This document shows, piece by piece, positions 6,979-15,705 of a stretch of DNA of 64,000 nt (its first letter is position 1; each line of letters begins with the position of its first letter). Under the pieces are notes generated by a model. It did no database searches. It was not told the origin of the DNA and saw nothing but the letters and a program-made list of their open reading frames with translations. The position numbers were made by a program, and so were the translations under genes. This stretch comes from Streptomyces sp. MspMP-M5 (GTDB taxonomy: Bacteria > Actinomycetota > Actinomycetes > Streptomycetales > Streptomycetaceae): positions 1-64,000 of the forward strand of contig NZ_KB891881.1 of assembly GCF_000373585.1 (NCBI RefSeq), in the 5' to 3' direction.

Positions 6979-9807
6979 TCAGATGGCGGGAATGTCGTCG
7001 AGGCAGATCGCGGCGAGGCCGGGCCGTCCGCCGGACATCTTCAGGGCGCACTCGGCCCAGATGACCTTGCCGTCGGCGGTGTAACGGGTGCCCCATGCCT
7101 GGGCGAGCTGTGCGACGAGGAACAGGCCGCGGCCGCCCTCGTCGGTGGTGGCCGCATGGCGCAGATGCGGGGCGGTGCTGCTGCCGTCGGAGACCTCGCA
7201 GGTCAGGGCGCGGTCGTAGAGCAGGCGTACCCGGATCGGGGCGGTGCCGTAGCGGATGGCGTTGGTGACCAGCTCGCTGAGCACCAGTTCGGCGGCGAAC
7301 GACACCTCGTCCAGTCCCCAGGCGGCCAGTTGACGTGTCACGGCGGCGCGGATGCGGGAGACCATGGCCGGGTCGTCGGTCAGTGCCCAGGTGGCGATCC
7401 GGTGCGCGTCCAGTGTGTGGGTGCGGGCCACGAGGAGGGCTATGTCGTCGGTGGGGTGGCGGGGCACCACTGTCCGGAGGACCTCCGCGCAGGTCTCCTC
7501 GGGCGGGCGGTTCGGGTGCGCCAGGGCTCGGCGCAGCCGGTCCAGGGCGGTGTCGAGGTCGCGGTGGCGGTCCTCGACCAGTCCGTCGGTGTAGAGGACG
7601 AGCTGACTGCCTTCGGGGAGAGGGATTTCGGCGGTTTCGAAGGGCAGGCCGCCCAGCCCCAGTGGCGGGCCGGCGGGCAGGTCGGGGAAGGCGACGGTGC
7701 CGTCGGGATGGACGAGCGCGGGTGGCGGGTGGCCGGCCCGGGCCATGACGCACTGCTGGGACGTGGGGTCGTAGACGGCGTACAGACAGGTCGCGCCGAT
7801 GATGCCGGTGATGCCGTCCGGCTCCTCACCGCCGTCGTCCCGGGCCAGGCGTGCCACGACGTTGTCGAGGCAGGTGAGGACCTCGTCCGGGGCCAGGTCC
7901 AGTTCGGCGAAGTTGCGGGCCGCCGTGCGCAGTCGGCCCATGGTGGCGGCGGCGTGCAGCCCGTGCCCGACGACGTCCCCGACGACGAGCGCCACGCGGC
8001 TGCTGGACAGGGGGATGACGTCGAACCAGTCGCCGCCGACGCCGGACTCGGCGGGCAGATAGCGGTGGGCGACCTCGACGGCGTTCTGCTCGGGGAAGCC
8101 GCGCGGCAGCAGGCTGTGCTGCAGTGCCAGCACCATGTTGTGTTCGCGGGTGTAGCGGCGGGCGTTGTCGATGCAGATGGCGGCGCGGGTGGCGAGTTCC
8201 TGGGCCAGTGAGCGGTCGTCGTCCCCGTAGGGGGCCGGATCCCGCGAGCGGTAGAAGCTCGCCACGCCCAGGGCGATGCCGCGGGCGTTGAGGGGGACGG
8301 CGATCAGGGAGTGGACGTTGTGGTCGAGGAGGCGCTGGGCGTGCGCGGGATCCTGGGCGATCCAGCCCGCGGCGGTCCTCAGGTCGGGCTCCAGCACCGC
8401 TCGTCCGCCGGCCAGACAACGGAGTTGGGGAGTCGAGGGGCGCAGGTCGATCGGCTCACCGGCGGGGTAGAAGGGGCAGTCCTCCCGGTATCCGTGGAGC
8501 ACGACGCGGTAGAGCCCGGCGCGCGGGTCGGTCGGCTCCTCGCCGCGCAGCACCGCTTCGGGAAGCTCGATGGTGACGAAGTCGGCCAGGCGGGGCACGG
8601 CCATCTCGGCGAGTTCCCGGGCGGTGCGGGACACGTCCAGGGTGGTGCCGATGCGGGTACTGGCCTCGGACAGCAGCTCCAGACGCCGCCGGGCCGCCAC
8701 GGCGTACTTCCCCACCCCCGGCTCGCCGACCAGCACCAGCCCGCTCGCCGCGGGCGCGGAGGCCGCGCCGGCGGTGCCGGGCGTGTGTGCGGTCGCGGCC
8801 GCTCGGCTGGGTACGGCGCCGGGGCGGTGCCGGAGCCGCGGGGCCGCGGGCTCGGGGCGCTGCGGCGCCGGGGGGCCGGACGGGGTCTCGGGCGGGGCGG
8901 GGACGATGACGGGCAGTTGCCCTGTGGAGAGGAGGGCTTCGATGGCGATGCCCTGGACCCCGGAAGGGCTGGTGACCGGTCGGCTGAGCAGGGTCGCGCA
9001 GCGTCCGCCTGGGAGCGGCACCGCCACGGCCGCCCGCTGGGCCAGGGCGATCAGATCGGCGGCCTTCTCCTGGAGGATCATCTGGTCCCGCCAGTCCAGC
9101 CCGCGCCCGGTCGGCTCGCCCGGCTCACCGTCGCCGGTCGGCACCTGGCGCCTGGCATCGAGGTATGCCTGGAGCAGGGTGCGCTCCCGCTGTGAACTCT
9201 GCTCCAGGAGGCGTCGTTCGATGGCGCCGGCTGCCTTGCGGATCACGGAGTTCAGCGCCGTGTCCACGTCGGTGAGCGGATAGCCCAGGCACAGCACGCC
9301 CTCGATGCGCCCACTGAGCGGGTCCCGGACGGGGATCGCCGAGCAGGCGTTGGACTGGGAGCGTTCGGCGAAGTGCTCGGCGCCGTAGACGTTGATCAAC
9401 TGCCGTTCCGCGAGCGCCAGACCGATGCCGTTGGTCCCGCCGAACTCCTCGGCGAACACGTACCCGGGCACGCTCTGGATCGCCGCCAGCCGTCTGACCA
9501 GGGAAGGACTGCCGAAACGGCGCTGCAGCACGGCGCCCCGGCCATCGGCGAGCGAGACGTTCATGTTCCGGTCGGTGAACAGCTCCTGGAGCCGGTCCAG
9601 CACGGGCCCGGCCGCTCGGACGAGCCGTCCCTCCAGATCGAGGTCGGCGCGGTAGGGGAGGTCGCATCCGGCCGGCGAGAGACCCCGGGCGAGCGAGCGT
9701 TCCCAGGAGTTCAGGATCGGGCTGCGTACGGCCTCGTCGATCGACTCGCCTCGAAGGAACCGGTCACGGGCACGTGTGGGGCCGACGTCAACTCCCACCA
9801 GCCCCAT
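6979..9807 (-). CDS. SpoIIE-family protein phosphatase with AcoR-like GAF, second GAF and HATPase domains
   Basis: A 942-residue cytoplasmic signalling protein. Residues about 1-230 resemble the N-terminal sensor of AcoR-type sigma-54 activators (I-L-N-S-W-E-R-S-L-A-R-G-L; N-G-I-G-L-A-L-A-E). A G-E-P-G-V-G-K segment near residue 360 looks like a Walker A relic with no AAA+ domain after it. A second GAF (about 380-550), a PP2C/SpoIIE phosphatase (about 570-780; G-G-D-W-F-D-V, V-G-D-V-V-G-H-G, Y-T-D-G-L-V-E) and a C-terminal RsbW-like ATPase (E-L-V-T-N-A-I-R-Y-G) follow. Such proteins dephosphorylate anti-sigma antagonists and can also act as kinase or anti-sigma. I chose ATG 9807, preceded by GGGAAG, rather than 9852. 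Confidence 0.88.
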   Translation of the reverse strand: MGLVGVDVGPTRARDRFLRGESIDEAVRSPILNSWERSLARGLSPAGCDLPYRADLDLEGRLVRAAGPVLDRLQELFTDRNMNVSLADGRGAVLQRRFGSPSLVRRLAAIQSVPGYVFAEEFGGTNGIGLALAERQLINVYGAEHFAERSQSNACSAIPVRDPLSGRIEGVLCLGYPLTDVDTALNSVIRKAAGAIERRLLEQSSQRERTLLQAYLDARRQVPTGDGEPGEPTGRGLDWRDQMILQEKAADLIALAQRAAVAVPLPGGRCATLLSRPVTSPSGVQGIAIEALLSTGQLPVIVPAPPETPSGPPAPQRPEPAAPRLRHRPGAVPSRAAATAHTPGTAGAASAPAASGLVLVGEPGVGKYAVAARRRLELLSEASTRIGTTLDVSRTARELAEMAVPRLADFVTIELPEAVLRGEEPTDPRAGLYRVVLHGYREDCPFYPAGEPIDLRPSTPQLRCLAGGRAVLEPDLRTAAGWIAQDPAHAQRLLDHNVHSLIAVPLNARGIALGVASFYRSRDPAPYGDDDRSLAQELATRAAICIDNARRYTREHNMVLALQHSLLPRGFPEQNAVEVAHRYLPAESGVGGDWFDVIPLSSSRVALVVGDVVGHGLHAAATMGRLRTAARNFAELDLAPDEVLTCLDNVVARLARDDGGEEPDGITGIIGATCLYAVYDPTSQQCVMARAGHPPPALVHPDGTVAFPDLPAGPPLGLGGLPFETAEIPLPEGSQLVLYTDGLVEDRHRDLDTALDRLRRALAHPNRPPEETCAEVLRTVVPRHPTDDIALLVARTHTLDAHRIATWALTDDPAMVSRIRAAVTRQLAAWGLDEVSFAAELVLSELVTNAIRYGTAPIRVRLLYDRALTCEVSDGSSTAPHLRHAATTDEGGRGLFLVAQLAQAWGTRYTADGKVIWAECALKMSGGRPGLAAICLDDIPAI

Positions 9808-9948
9808 CGGAATCACTTCCCTTTCGGTACGTGCCGCGGGTCCGCCCGTCACCCTCCTGCCGTCCGCTCGGAGCAGCTGTACCGTTTGCTCCGATTGTAG
9901 GGCGTTCGTCGAAGGCGATGTCGGTCGCGCGGGGGCGGAGGAGGGGCG

Positions 9949-10929
9949 TCACAGCACCGCGATCGGGGTGACGGGTGAGCCCGTGCCGCCGGGGATGTTC
10001 AGTGGAGCGACCACGAACAGGAAGTCGTAGCGGCCGGCCTCTGCGCAGGCGGCGGAGAGCGCTTCGAGATCGAGGTTGTCCAGGAGCGGCACCCCCATCG
10101 CGGCGATTGCCAGCGCGTGGACCGGGGAGTGCACCCCCTCGACCGGCGAGGGCCGCACATCGCTGTCGCCGTCGTTCCCGAGCAGGGCGATCCCGCGCGC
10201 GCCAAGCAGCGGGATCGCGTTCACATGGAAGCCCGCGCTGGCCGCGTCGGGGTCCCAGGCACCCAGTTCCCCGCGACGCCGGGTGCTGCCGGTCCGCAGC
10301 AGCACCGCGTCACCGTCGCCGATCGTCACGCCGAGTGCCCGCTCGGCCATGGCGATGTCCTCGGCGTGCACCGCGTGCCCGGGCTCCAGCCAGGCGCTCC
10401 CCGAGACGCCGGGCAGGTCGAGCAGCACGCCCCGGGTCACCAGGGCGCCGAGCGACGACACGGCGCCGAACCGGGCGCCCCGCGCATCGACACAGGCGTC
10501 CGCGGGCCGGCCGTCGTAGAGCTGCCCGCGGTAGGCGATGTGGGCGAGCGCGTCCAGGTGGCTGACGGCCTTGCCGTGGTAGTCGGCGCCGACGAAGTCC
10601 TTGTACGAGGTGGGTTCCGGGGCGGGCTCCGGGCCCTCGGGGTCGCCGAGCTGGGACATGAAGTGCAGGGCAGGCTTGCTGTTGTCCGGGCCGGCGGCGG
10701 TGTCCCACGGGCGCGCCATCGGGACGACCGTGCCGGTCCGGACCAGGGCGGTGGCCCGCCGCACGTGCTCGGGGGTCACCCGGCTCCAGGCGCCGCGGTC
10801 GGCCGGTGTCCAGCGGCCCCACGTGCGGACCGCCGCGAAGAGCGCGTCGAACTCCGCGCGCGGGACGGCGGGCCCGTTGCCGTCACCGGTCGCCGGGGGA
10901 GACGGGGCGTCGCGGGGATCGCCGGTCAT
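9949..10929 (-). CDS. Cyclase-family (kynurenine formamidase-like) hydrolase
   Basis: A 326-residue protein of the PF04199 cyclase/KynB-like metal hydrolase family. The motif H-L-D-A-L-A-H sits where the family has its metal-binding H-x-D-x-x-x-H, and a later G-V-H-S-P-V-H-A-L segment matches the second histidine region. Larger actinobacterial members are annotated simply as cyclase family proteins; substrates are mostly unknown. It starts at ATG 10929 after GAAGGG. It is divergent from the amino-acid permease at 11348 and is not obviously in an operon. Confidence 0.8.
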   Translation of the reverse strand: MTGDPRDAPSPPATGDGNGPAVPRAEFDALFAAVRTWGRWTPADRGAWSRVTPEHVRRATALVRTGTVVPMARPWDTAAGPDNSKPALHFMSQLGDPEGPEPAPEPTSYKDFVGADYHGKAVSHLDALAHIAYRGQLYDGRPADACVDARGARFGAVSSLGALVTRGVLLDLPGVSGSAWLEPGHAVHAEDIAMAERALGVTIGDGDAVLLRTGSTRRRGELGAWDPDAASAGFHVNAIPLLGARGIALLGNDGDSDVRPSPVEGVHSPVHALAIAAMGVPLLDNLDLEALSAACAEAGRYDFLFVVAPLNIPGGTGSPVTPIAVL

Positions 10930-11347
10930 GTGCCCTTCAGCGCTCCAGGGTGGAGGGGCCGTCGTCCGGCCTCGCCGTTCCACCCTCCCCAGCATGTCCC
11001 CTCCGCACGGCGCCCCGCATGTGATCGCCAAGCCATTCGCCGACGGGAAACGCAAAACCATAGGCGCAGAAAAGTAATGCCAGTGGCGCACCTTCTCAAA
11101 GATTTCGCCAATTGAATTCGCCGCACCGAGGGAATGAAGGGGTGATCGGATGCCTTCGATCCGGCGTTCGGATCGCCTCATCCGCCTCAACTGACCCAGT
11201 ATTCCGCCCATTTGCACGATGTCGAATCCATGAGTCCCCCATGAGTTTTCCACGGAAAATAACTTTTCTGTCACCAGCTATTTCCAAGACCCCGAAAGCT
11301 CCCTACGCTGAGGCAACTTTTCGGCCAGCTGTCTTGAAAGGCCCCTC
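10930..11347. promoter_or_regulatory. Divergent intergenic region
   Basis: A 418-base gap between the divergent cyclase and permease genes. It is richer in A/T than its surroundings, especially 11040-11120 and 11220-11290, as expected for divergent promoters. I cannot assign a single promoter with confidence. AAAGG lies about 7 bases before the permease ATG. I see no gene in it. Confidence 0.5.
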
Positions 11348-12985
11348 ATGGCAAGCGTTGACGAGATCACGCCACTGCAGGCACGCGCACCAGGCTCTCT
11401 GCGCAGGGACGTCGGACTGATCGGCCTGATGTGGGCCTCGGTCGGCTCCATCATCGGATCCGGATGGCTCTACGGCGCCCAGAAGGCCGTGGTGGTAGCC
11501 GGCCCGTCCGCGATCATCTCCTGGAGCGTCGGCGCGGTCGCGATCGTGCTGCTGGCGCTGGTGCACGCCGAGCTCGGCGGTCTCTTCCCGGTCGCCGGCG
11601 GCACCGCGCGCTACCCGCACTACGCCTTCGGCGGCCTGGCCGGCATGTCCTTCGGCTGGTTCTCCTGGCTCCAGGCGGCGACGGTGGCCCCGATCGAGGT
11701 CGAGGCCATGATCGGCTACGCCGGGCACTGGTCATGGGCCAAGTCGCTCCAGCACGCCAACGGAACCCTCACGGTCAGCGGATTCATCGTCGCGGTCGCC
11801 CTGATGGCGATCTTCGTCGCGGTGAACTTCCTGGGCGTGAAGGTACTGGCCCACACCAACAGTGCGGCCACCTGGTGGAAGATCGCCGTACCCCTCGGGG
11901 CGATCTTCGTCATCGCGGCGACCAACTTCCACCCGCACAACTTCACCTCCCACGGCTTCGCCCCGTTCGGCGCCAAGGGTGTGCTCAGCGCCATCAGCAC
12001 CAGCGGCATCATCTTCGCGCTGCTCGGCTTCGAGCAGGCCATCCAGCTCGCGGGCGAAAGCCGCAACCCCAAGCGCGACCTGCCCCGCGCCACCATCGGC
12101 TCGGTGGTGATCGGAGCCGTCATCTACACCCTGCTCCAGGTCGTCTACATCGGCGCCCTGCCCCTGGCGTCCTTCGCCCACGGGTGGGCCAAGCTCGACT
12201 ACGCCGGCATCAGCGGCCCGTGGGCCGGCCTGGCCACCGTGGTGGGACTCGGCTGGCTGGGCTGGATCCTGTACGCGGACGCGATCGTGTCCCCCGGCGG
12301 CACCGGCCTGATCTACACCACCTCCACCTCGCGGATCTCCTACGGCCTGAGCAAGAACGGCTACGCCCCCCGGCTGTTCGAGCGGGCCGACGGCCGCGGC
12401 GTGCCGTGGTTCGGCCTGATCATCTCCTTCGTGACCGGCGTGATCTGCTTCCTCCCCTTCCCGAGCTGGCAGCAGCTGGTCTCCTTCATCACCTCGGCGA
12501 GCGTCCTGATGTACGCCGGCGCCCCCTTGGCGTTCGGTGTGTTCCGCGGCCGCCTGCCGCACCGCCAGCGTCCCTACCGCCTGCCCGGCGGCAACGTCAT
12601 CGCGCCGCTGTCCTTCGCCGTGGCGAGCCTGATCATCTACTGGGCCGGCTGGTCCACCCTGGAACGGCTCGGCTGGGCGATCGTGATCGGCTACGCCCTG
12701 CTCGGCAGCTACGCCTGGTACGCCACGAAGAAGCGGCTGCCGAACGCTCCGCGACTGGACTGGAAGGCCGCGCAGTGGCTTCCCGTCTACCTCATCGGCA
12801 TGGGCGTCATCTCCTGGCAGGGCGGCTTCGGCGGCCAGGGCCACATCCCGATGTGGTGGGACATGGCGATCATCTCGGTGTTCTCGGTGGGGATCTACTA
12901 CTGGGCCCTTGCCACCGCCGTCCCGCCCGAGGCGATCGAGCAGAACATCGAGGAGATCACGGTCGTGGACGAGGGCGGCCACTGA
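11348..12985 (+). CDS. APC-superfamily amino-acid permease
   Basis: A 545-residue membrane transporter with about twelve to fourteen hydrophobic segments. The first helix carries G-S-I-I-G-S-G-W-L-Y-G-A, the Gly-rich unwound substrate-binding helix of APC permeases. F-A-L-L-G-F-E-Q-A-I-Q-L-A-G-E-S-R-N-P fits the conserved helix 6 and loop. It probably takes up amino acids or related compounds by proton coupling; the substrate is unknown. It closely resembles in architecture the second permease at 28387. A strong terminator follows. The start has AAAGG upstream. Confidence 0.88.
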   Translation: MASVDEITPLQARAPGSLRRDVGLIGLMWASVGSIIGSGWLYGAQKAVVVAGPSAIISWSVGAVAIVLLALVHAELGGLFPVAGGTARYPHYAFGGLAGMSFGWFSWLQAATVAPIEVEAMIGYAGHWSWAKSLQHANGTLTVSGFIVAVALMAIFVAVNFLGVKVLAHTNSAATWWKIAVPLGAIFVIAATNFHPHNFTSHGFAPFGAKGVLSAISTSGIIFALLGFEQAIQLAGESRNPKRDLPRATIGSVVIGAVIYTLLQVVYIGALPLASFAHGWAKLDYAGISGPWAGLATVVGLGWLGWILYADAIVSPGGTGLIYTTSTSRISYGLSKNGYAPRLFERADGRGVPWFGLIISFVTGVICFLPFPSWQQLVSFITSASVLMYAGAPLAFGVFRGRLPHRQRPYRLPGGNVIAPLSFAVASLIIYWAGWSTLERLGWAIVIGYALLGSYAWYATKKRLPNAPRLDWKAAQWLPVYLIGMGVISWQGGFGGQGHIPMWWDMAIISVFSVGIYYWALATAVPPEAIEQNIEEITVVDEGGH

Positions 12986-13025
12986 CCATAGCTCCCTGAA
13001 CCGAAGACCCCTCAGACGCGCAACG

Positions 13026-13056
13026 GAGTCCGGCCGGCGGCCACCCGGCCGGACTC
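13026..13056 (+). terminator. Terminator after the permease
   Basis: Perfect 12-base arms GAGTCCGGCCGG and CCGGCCGGACTC around a 7-base loop, 40 bases after the permease stop codon. There is no U-run, as is usual in this genus. Confidence 0.8.
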
Positions 13057-13163
13057 GGCGCGCCGCGTCACGTCCCCAATTCCCCCACTCGGTAAGGCCA
13101 GTTGATCGACACGATCGACGATCCACCGATGACCCCCAGCCGGCGTTCAATCCAGCCGGCGTT

Positions 13164-13199
13164 AAATCGGTTGGACTGTCCGGCACCCGCTGCTACGGT
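13164..13199 (+). promoter_or_regulatory. WhiB7/WblC-type promoter
   Basis: AAAT at 13164-13167, three bases (CGG), then a -35 box TTGGAC at 13171-13176, a 17-base spacer and a -10 box TACGGT at 13194-13199. An A/T-rich tetramer three bases before the -35 is the known signature of promoters activated by WhiB7 (WblC in Streptomyces), the regulator induced by ribosome-targeting antibiotics. Transcription would start about 30 bases before the leader-peptide ATG. The match is visual, but all spacings fit. Confidence 0.7.
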
Positions 13200-13236
13200 C
13201 TGAGCAGCCGTGAGAGAACGCGAGGAGGTGAGACCC

Positions 13237-13290
13237 ATGAAGGCCGTATCCCTGTGGGTGCTCCCCCTTTTCGTCACGGTGGGCGATTGA
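13237..13290 (+). CDS. Leader peptide of an attenuator, 17 residues
   Basis: The peptide MKAVSLWVLPLFVTVGD has a very strong ribosome site (GAGGAGGTGA, 6 bases before ATG). It lies between a WhiB7-like promoter and a long hairpin that masks the start of the acetyltransferase gene. This is the layout of ribosome-mediated attenuators such as those of erm genes: a drug-stalled ribosome on the leader would open the hairpin. The role is inferred from layout, not from a known leader sequence. The gene is too short for normal gene finders. Confidence 0.75.
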   Translation: MKAVSLWVLPLFVTVGD

Positions 13291-13292
13291 CG

Positions 13293-13344
13293 TAGGTGTC
13301 GCCGGGAGCGCCTCGAACCAGGCACTCCTGAGAGGCAACACCTA
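13293..13344 (+). promoter_or_regulatory. Attenuator hairpin sequestering the acetyltransferase start
   Basis: Outer arms TAGGTGTCGCC and GGCAACACCTA pair with one mismatch. Inside, GGAGCGCC and GGCACTCC pair with one mismatch around an 8-base loop. The 3' arm includes the region just before the acetyltransferase ATG and ends on its A. Folded RNA would hide the ribosome site and start. It begins 3 bases after the leader-peptide stop, so a ribosome on the leader would interfere with it. Confidence 0.75.
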
Positions 13345-14141
13345 TGAACTCTGTGCATTCCACGTCGGGCGCGAGCGACCACGCGGTCGTGGTCACGCGG
13401 GTAGCGGACACGCAGTGGCACGCCGTCGAGGAAGACCGGACGGTCGGCCGCGGCGACGCTTCACGCCGGCCCGACGGCCGGCTCTTCATCAGCATCGACG
13501 CCTGGCACCGCCCGGTCTTCGACCGCATCGCCGACGCGATGCTGGCGGACCTGCCCACACCGCTGTACACCGTCCTCGACGAGGCCGACCACGACTCCAG
13601 GTCCGCCTGGGAGCGGGCCGGCTTCGCCGTTGCACGCCGCGAGTGGGGCTATCGCGTGTCCACCGACCCGCAGGCCACCGGTCTCGACTCGGTGCGGCCC
13701 CCGTCCGGCGTGACGATCCTGCCCGCCGGTGAGGCGGAGGAGGGCCCGCTGCGCGCCCTGGACCGCATCATCCGCGACGAGGTCGGGGCCACCGTCGGAT
13801 GGCACACGATGCCGGCCGAGGTACTGCCCCGCCCCGCGGGAATCACGCTGCTCGACCTTTCGAAGTACGCGGTGGCGCGGTACCTGGACCAGTACGTCGG
13901 CCTGGTGCGGGTGGCGCCGCTGACCAGGCAGCCACGGATCGGGCTGCTCGCCGTCCGGGCCGACCGGCACCGCCGCGGCATAGCCCGGGCGCTGCTGGCC
14001 CAGGCACTCGGTTCGCTGCACCGCTCCGGGACCCCTTCGGCCTGGGCCGAGGTGGACGAGTCCAACGCGGCCGCCACCGCCCTGTTCGAGGGCATCGGTG
14101 CCCGGCGCGCGGGCAGCACCCTGGAACTCGTCCGCCGCTGA
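13344..14141 (+). CDS. GNAT N-acetyltransferase under leader-peptide control
   Basis: A 265-residue protein with a C-terminal GNAT fold. The acetyl-CoA-binding loop is visible as H-R-R-G-I-A-R-A-L-L near residue 212, followed by N-A-A-A-T-A-L-F-E-G-I-G. The N-terminal half has weaker similarity, perhaps a second degenerate GNAT domain. The substrate is unknown. Its promoter and attenuator suggest induction by translation inhibitors, so drug or ribosome-related acetylation is a reasonable guess, not shown. The gene ends 124 bases before a second infA and may be co-transcribed with it. Confidence 0.85.
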   Translation: MNSVHSTSGASDHAVVVTRVADTQWHAVEEDRTVGRGDASRRPDGRLFISIDAWHRPVFDRIADAMLADLPTPLYTVLDEADHDSRSAWERAGFAVARREWGYRVSTDPQATGLDSVRPPSGVTILPAGEAEEGPLRALDRIIRDEVGATVGWHTMPAEVLPRPAGITLLDLSKYAVARYLDQYVGLVRVAPLTRQPRIGLLAVRADRHRRGIARALLAQALGSLHRSGTPSAWAEVDESNAAATALFEGIGARRAGSTLELVRR

Positions 14142-14265
14142 CGCCCCGCCACAACATCCCGAACGACCGAGCCGAACCCGCAGCAGGCGCGTCGGACGGC
14201 CGTATTTCCCACCGGATATCCCGTCACGTCAATACACCGTCGCAGAACGGGAGAAGTGAGAGACC

Positions 14266-14490
14266 ATGACAAAACCTGCCGGAAGAATAGAAGTTGAGGG
14301 CACCGTCACCGAGTGCCTGCGCAACGCCACCTTCAGGGTGGAGTTGCAGACCGGGCACACAGTGCTCGCCCACATCAGCGGGAAGATCCGCAAGAACTAC
14401 ATCAAGATCCTCCCGTACGACCGAGTCCTCGTGGAACTCAGCCCCTACGACCTCACCCGCGGCCGGATCCGCTTCCGATACCGGTCGTAG
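14266..14490 (+). CDS. infA: Translation initiation factor IF-1 paralogue
   Basis: A 74-residue S1/OB-fold IF-1. It carries the family sequence [17 protein letters not shown], then [10 protein letters not shown] and [15 protein letters not shown]-1 binds the 30S A site during initiation. It departs from the usual Streptomyces housekeeping form at the N terminus (T-K-P-A-G-R) and by K-N-Y-I-K-I-L-P in place of M-H-Y-I-R-I-L-P. It also lies outside the expected infA-rpmJ-rpsM locus, so it is probably a second copy. Its neighbour is an acetyltransferase with a translation-stress promoter. A terminator follows. Confidence 0.92.
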   Translation: MTKPAGRIEVEGTVTECLRNATFRVELQTGHTVLAHISGKIRKNYIKILPYDRVLVELSPYDLTRGRIRFRYRS

Positions 14491-14535
14491 CGGCAGCAGC
14501 CCACCGGCGCAACTCCCAAGGGTGAGCCCGTGACT

Positions 14536-14565
14536 GGAGCCCCGGCCCGACATGACCGGGGCTCC
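14536..14565 (+). terminator. Terminator after infA
   Basis: Perfect 10-base arms GGAGCCCCGG and CCGGGGCTCC with a 10-base loop, 46 bases after the infA stop. It closes the acetyltransferase-infA unit before the oxidoreductase gene. Confidence 0.85.
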
Positions 14566-14645
14566 GGCCTGCTGTCGGCGGGGAATGCCGTGATCATTGC
14601 CTGGGTTGCAGGGTGGGTCAGCAGTAGTCGTAGGAAGGGATCCCC

Positions 14646-15551
14646 GTGCGCGCTCTCCAGACCGATCGCTTCGGCACACCCGACGTCCTCGGCCTCGTCG
14701 AGGTCGCCCAGCCTGAGCCGGGGCCCGGGGAGGTGCTGATCCGGACGGTTGCGACCAGCATCAACCCCGTCGACGACAAGACACGGGAGGGAGCCATCGG
14801 CGAGGGGACGCCACCGCTGCCGATGACGCTCGGCTGGGATCTGGCAGGCATCGTGGTCGACGGCGGCAACAGCGGACTGCGCACGGGGGAGCGCGTCATC
14901 GCGATGTCGCACCAGCTCGGCTCCGGCCGCGGGACCTGGGCCGATCTGGTCGCACTGCCGGCGGAGGCGGTGGCCGCCGCGCCGCGGGCGGTCAGCCTGG
15001 TGGAGGCGGCCACGTTGCCGCTGCCCGGGTTGACGGCACTTCAGACACTGGACTGGCTTGCCGTGTCCGGCGGTCAGCGGCTCCTGATCACCGGTGCCGC
15101 CGGCGCGGTCGGCGGGTTGGCGTTGCAGATGGCTCGCGCACGGGGCGTCGAGGTCGATGCCTTGGTCTCTCGGGACGCGCAGGTCGCCTTCGCCCGCGAC
15201 CATGGCGCCGGCTTTGTCACCACCGATCGCGATGACTTTCAGGACCGCAGTTACGACGCGGTCTTCGACACCTTCGGGGCCTTCCTGACCGAGGTGGTGG
15301 TGGACGGCGGCCGGTACGCGTCGATCGCGACGCAGGCCGGACCGGTCCCTGACCTGTCCGCACGCGGTGTCCGCACCACCGTCAACCAAGTGCACGAGGA
15401 CGGGACGGGGTTGAGCGAGCTGACCAAGCTCGTCGACAGCGGCTCCCTGCAGCCGCGTGTGGACTCCACCTTCGGCCTCCACGAGATCCATGCCGCACAC
15501 CGACGCTTCCGCGCCGGGAGCCTGGCCGGAAAGATCGCCGTGACCTTCTGA
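14646..15551 (+). CDS. NADPH:quinone reductase-like oxidoreductase (MDR, zinc-free)
   Basis: A 301-residue medium-chain dehydrogenase/reductase. An N-terminal GroES-like fold (P-G-P-G-E-V-L-I-R; S-I-N-P-V-D-D-K) is followed by a Rossmann fold with T-G-A-A-G-A-V-G-G for NADPH. The catalytic zinc ligands of alcohol dehydrogenases are absent, which points to the quinone oxidoreductase branch. It probably reduces quinones or enones; the substrate is unknown. It starts at GTG 14646, 8 bases after AAGGGA. Confidence 0.88.
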   Translation: MRALQTDRFGTPDVLGLVEVAQPEPGPGEVLIRTVATSINPVDDKTREGAIGEGTPPLPMTLGWDLAGIVVDGGNSGLRTGERVIAMSHQLGSGRGTWADLVALPAEAVAAAPRAVSLVEAATLPLPGLTALQTLDWLAVSGGQRLLITGAAGAVGGLALQMARARGVEVDALVSRDAQVAFARDHGAGFVTTDRDDFQDRSYDAVFDTFGAFLTEVVVDGGRYASIATQAGPVPDLSARGVRTTVNQVHEDGTGLSELTKLVDSGSLQPRVDSTFGLHEIHAAHRRFRAGSLAGKIAVTF

Positions 15552-15705
15552 GCTGGTGTGGTGCGGTACGTCCGGCACGAGGACATTCGGCGCAGTCGTT
15601 ACGGCCTCAGGACATTTACCGGGCCGGTTGGTGGGGAGAAGTGAGCCTGAGCAAGGGTTCCGGTGGAATGCCTGTGAGCCGCCGAGCGAAGAGGGAGTGT
15701 TCGTG

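Noticed and set aside
13237..13290. Leader peptide as a spurious short frame
   Set aside because: Considered chance, but kept as real because the ribosome site, promoter and hairpin all fit an attenuator.
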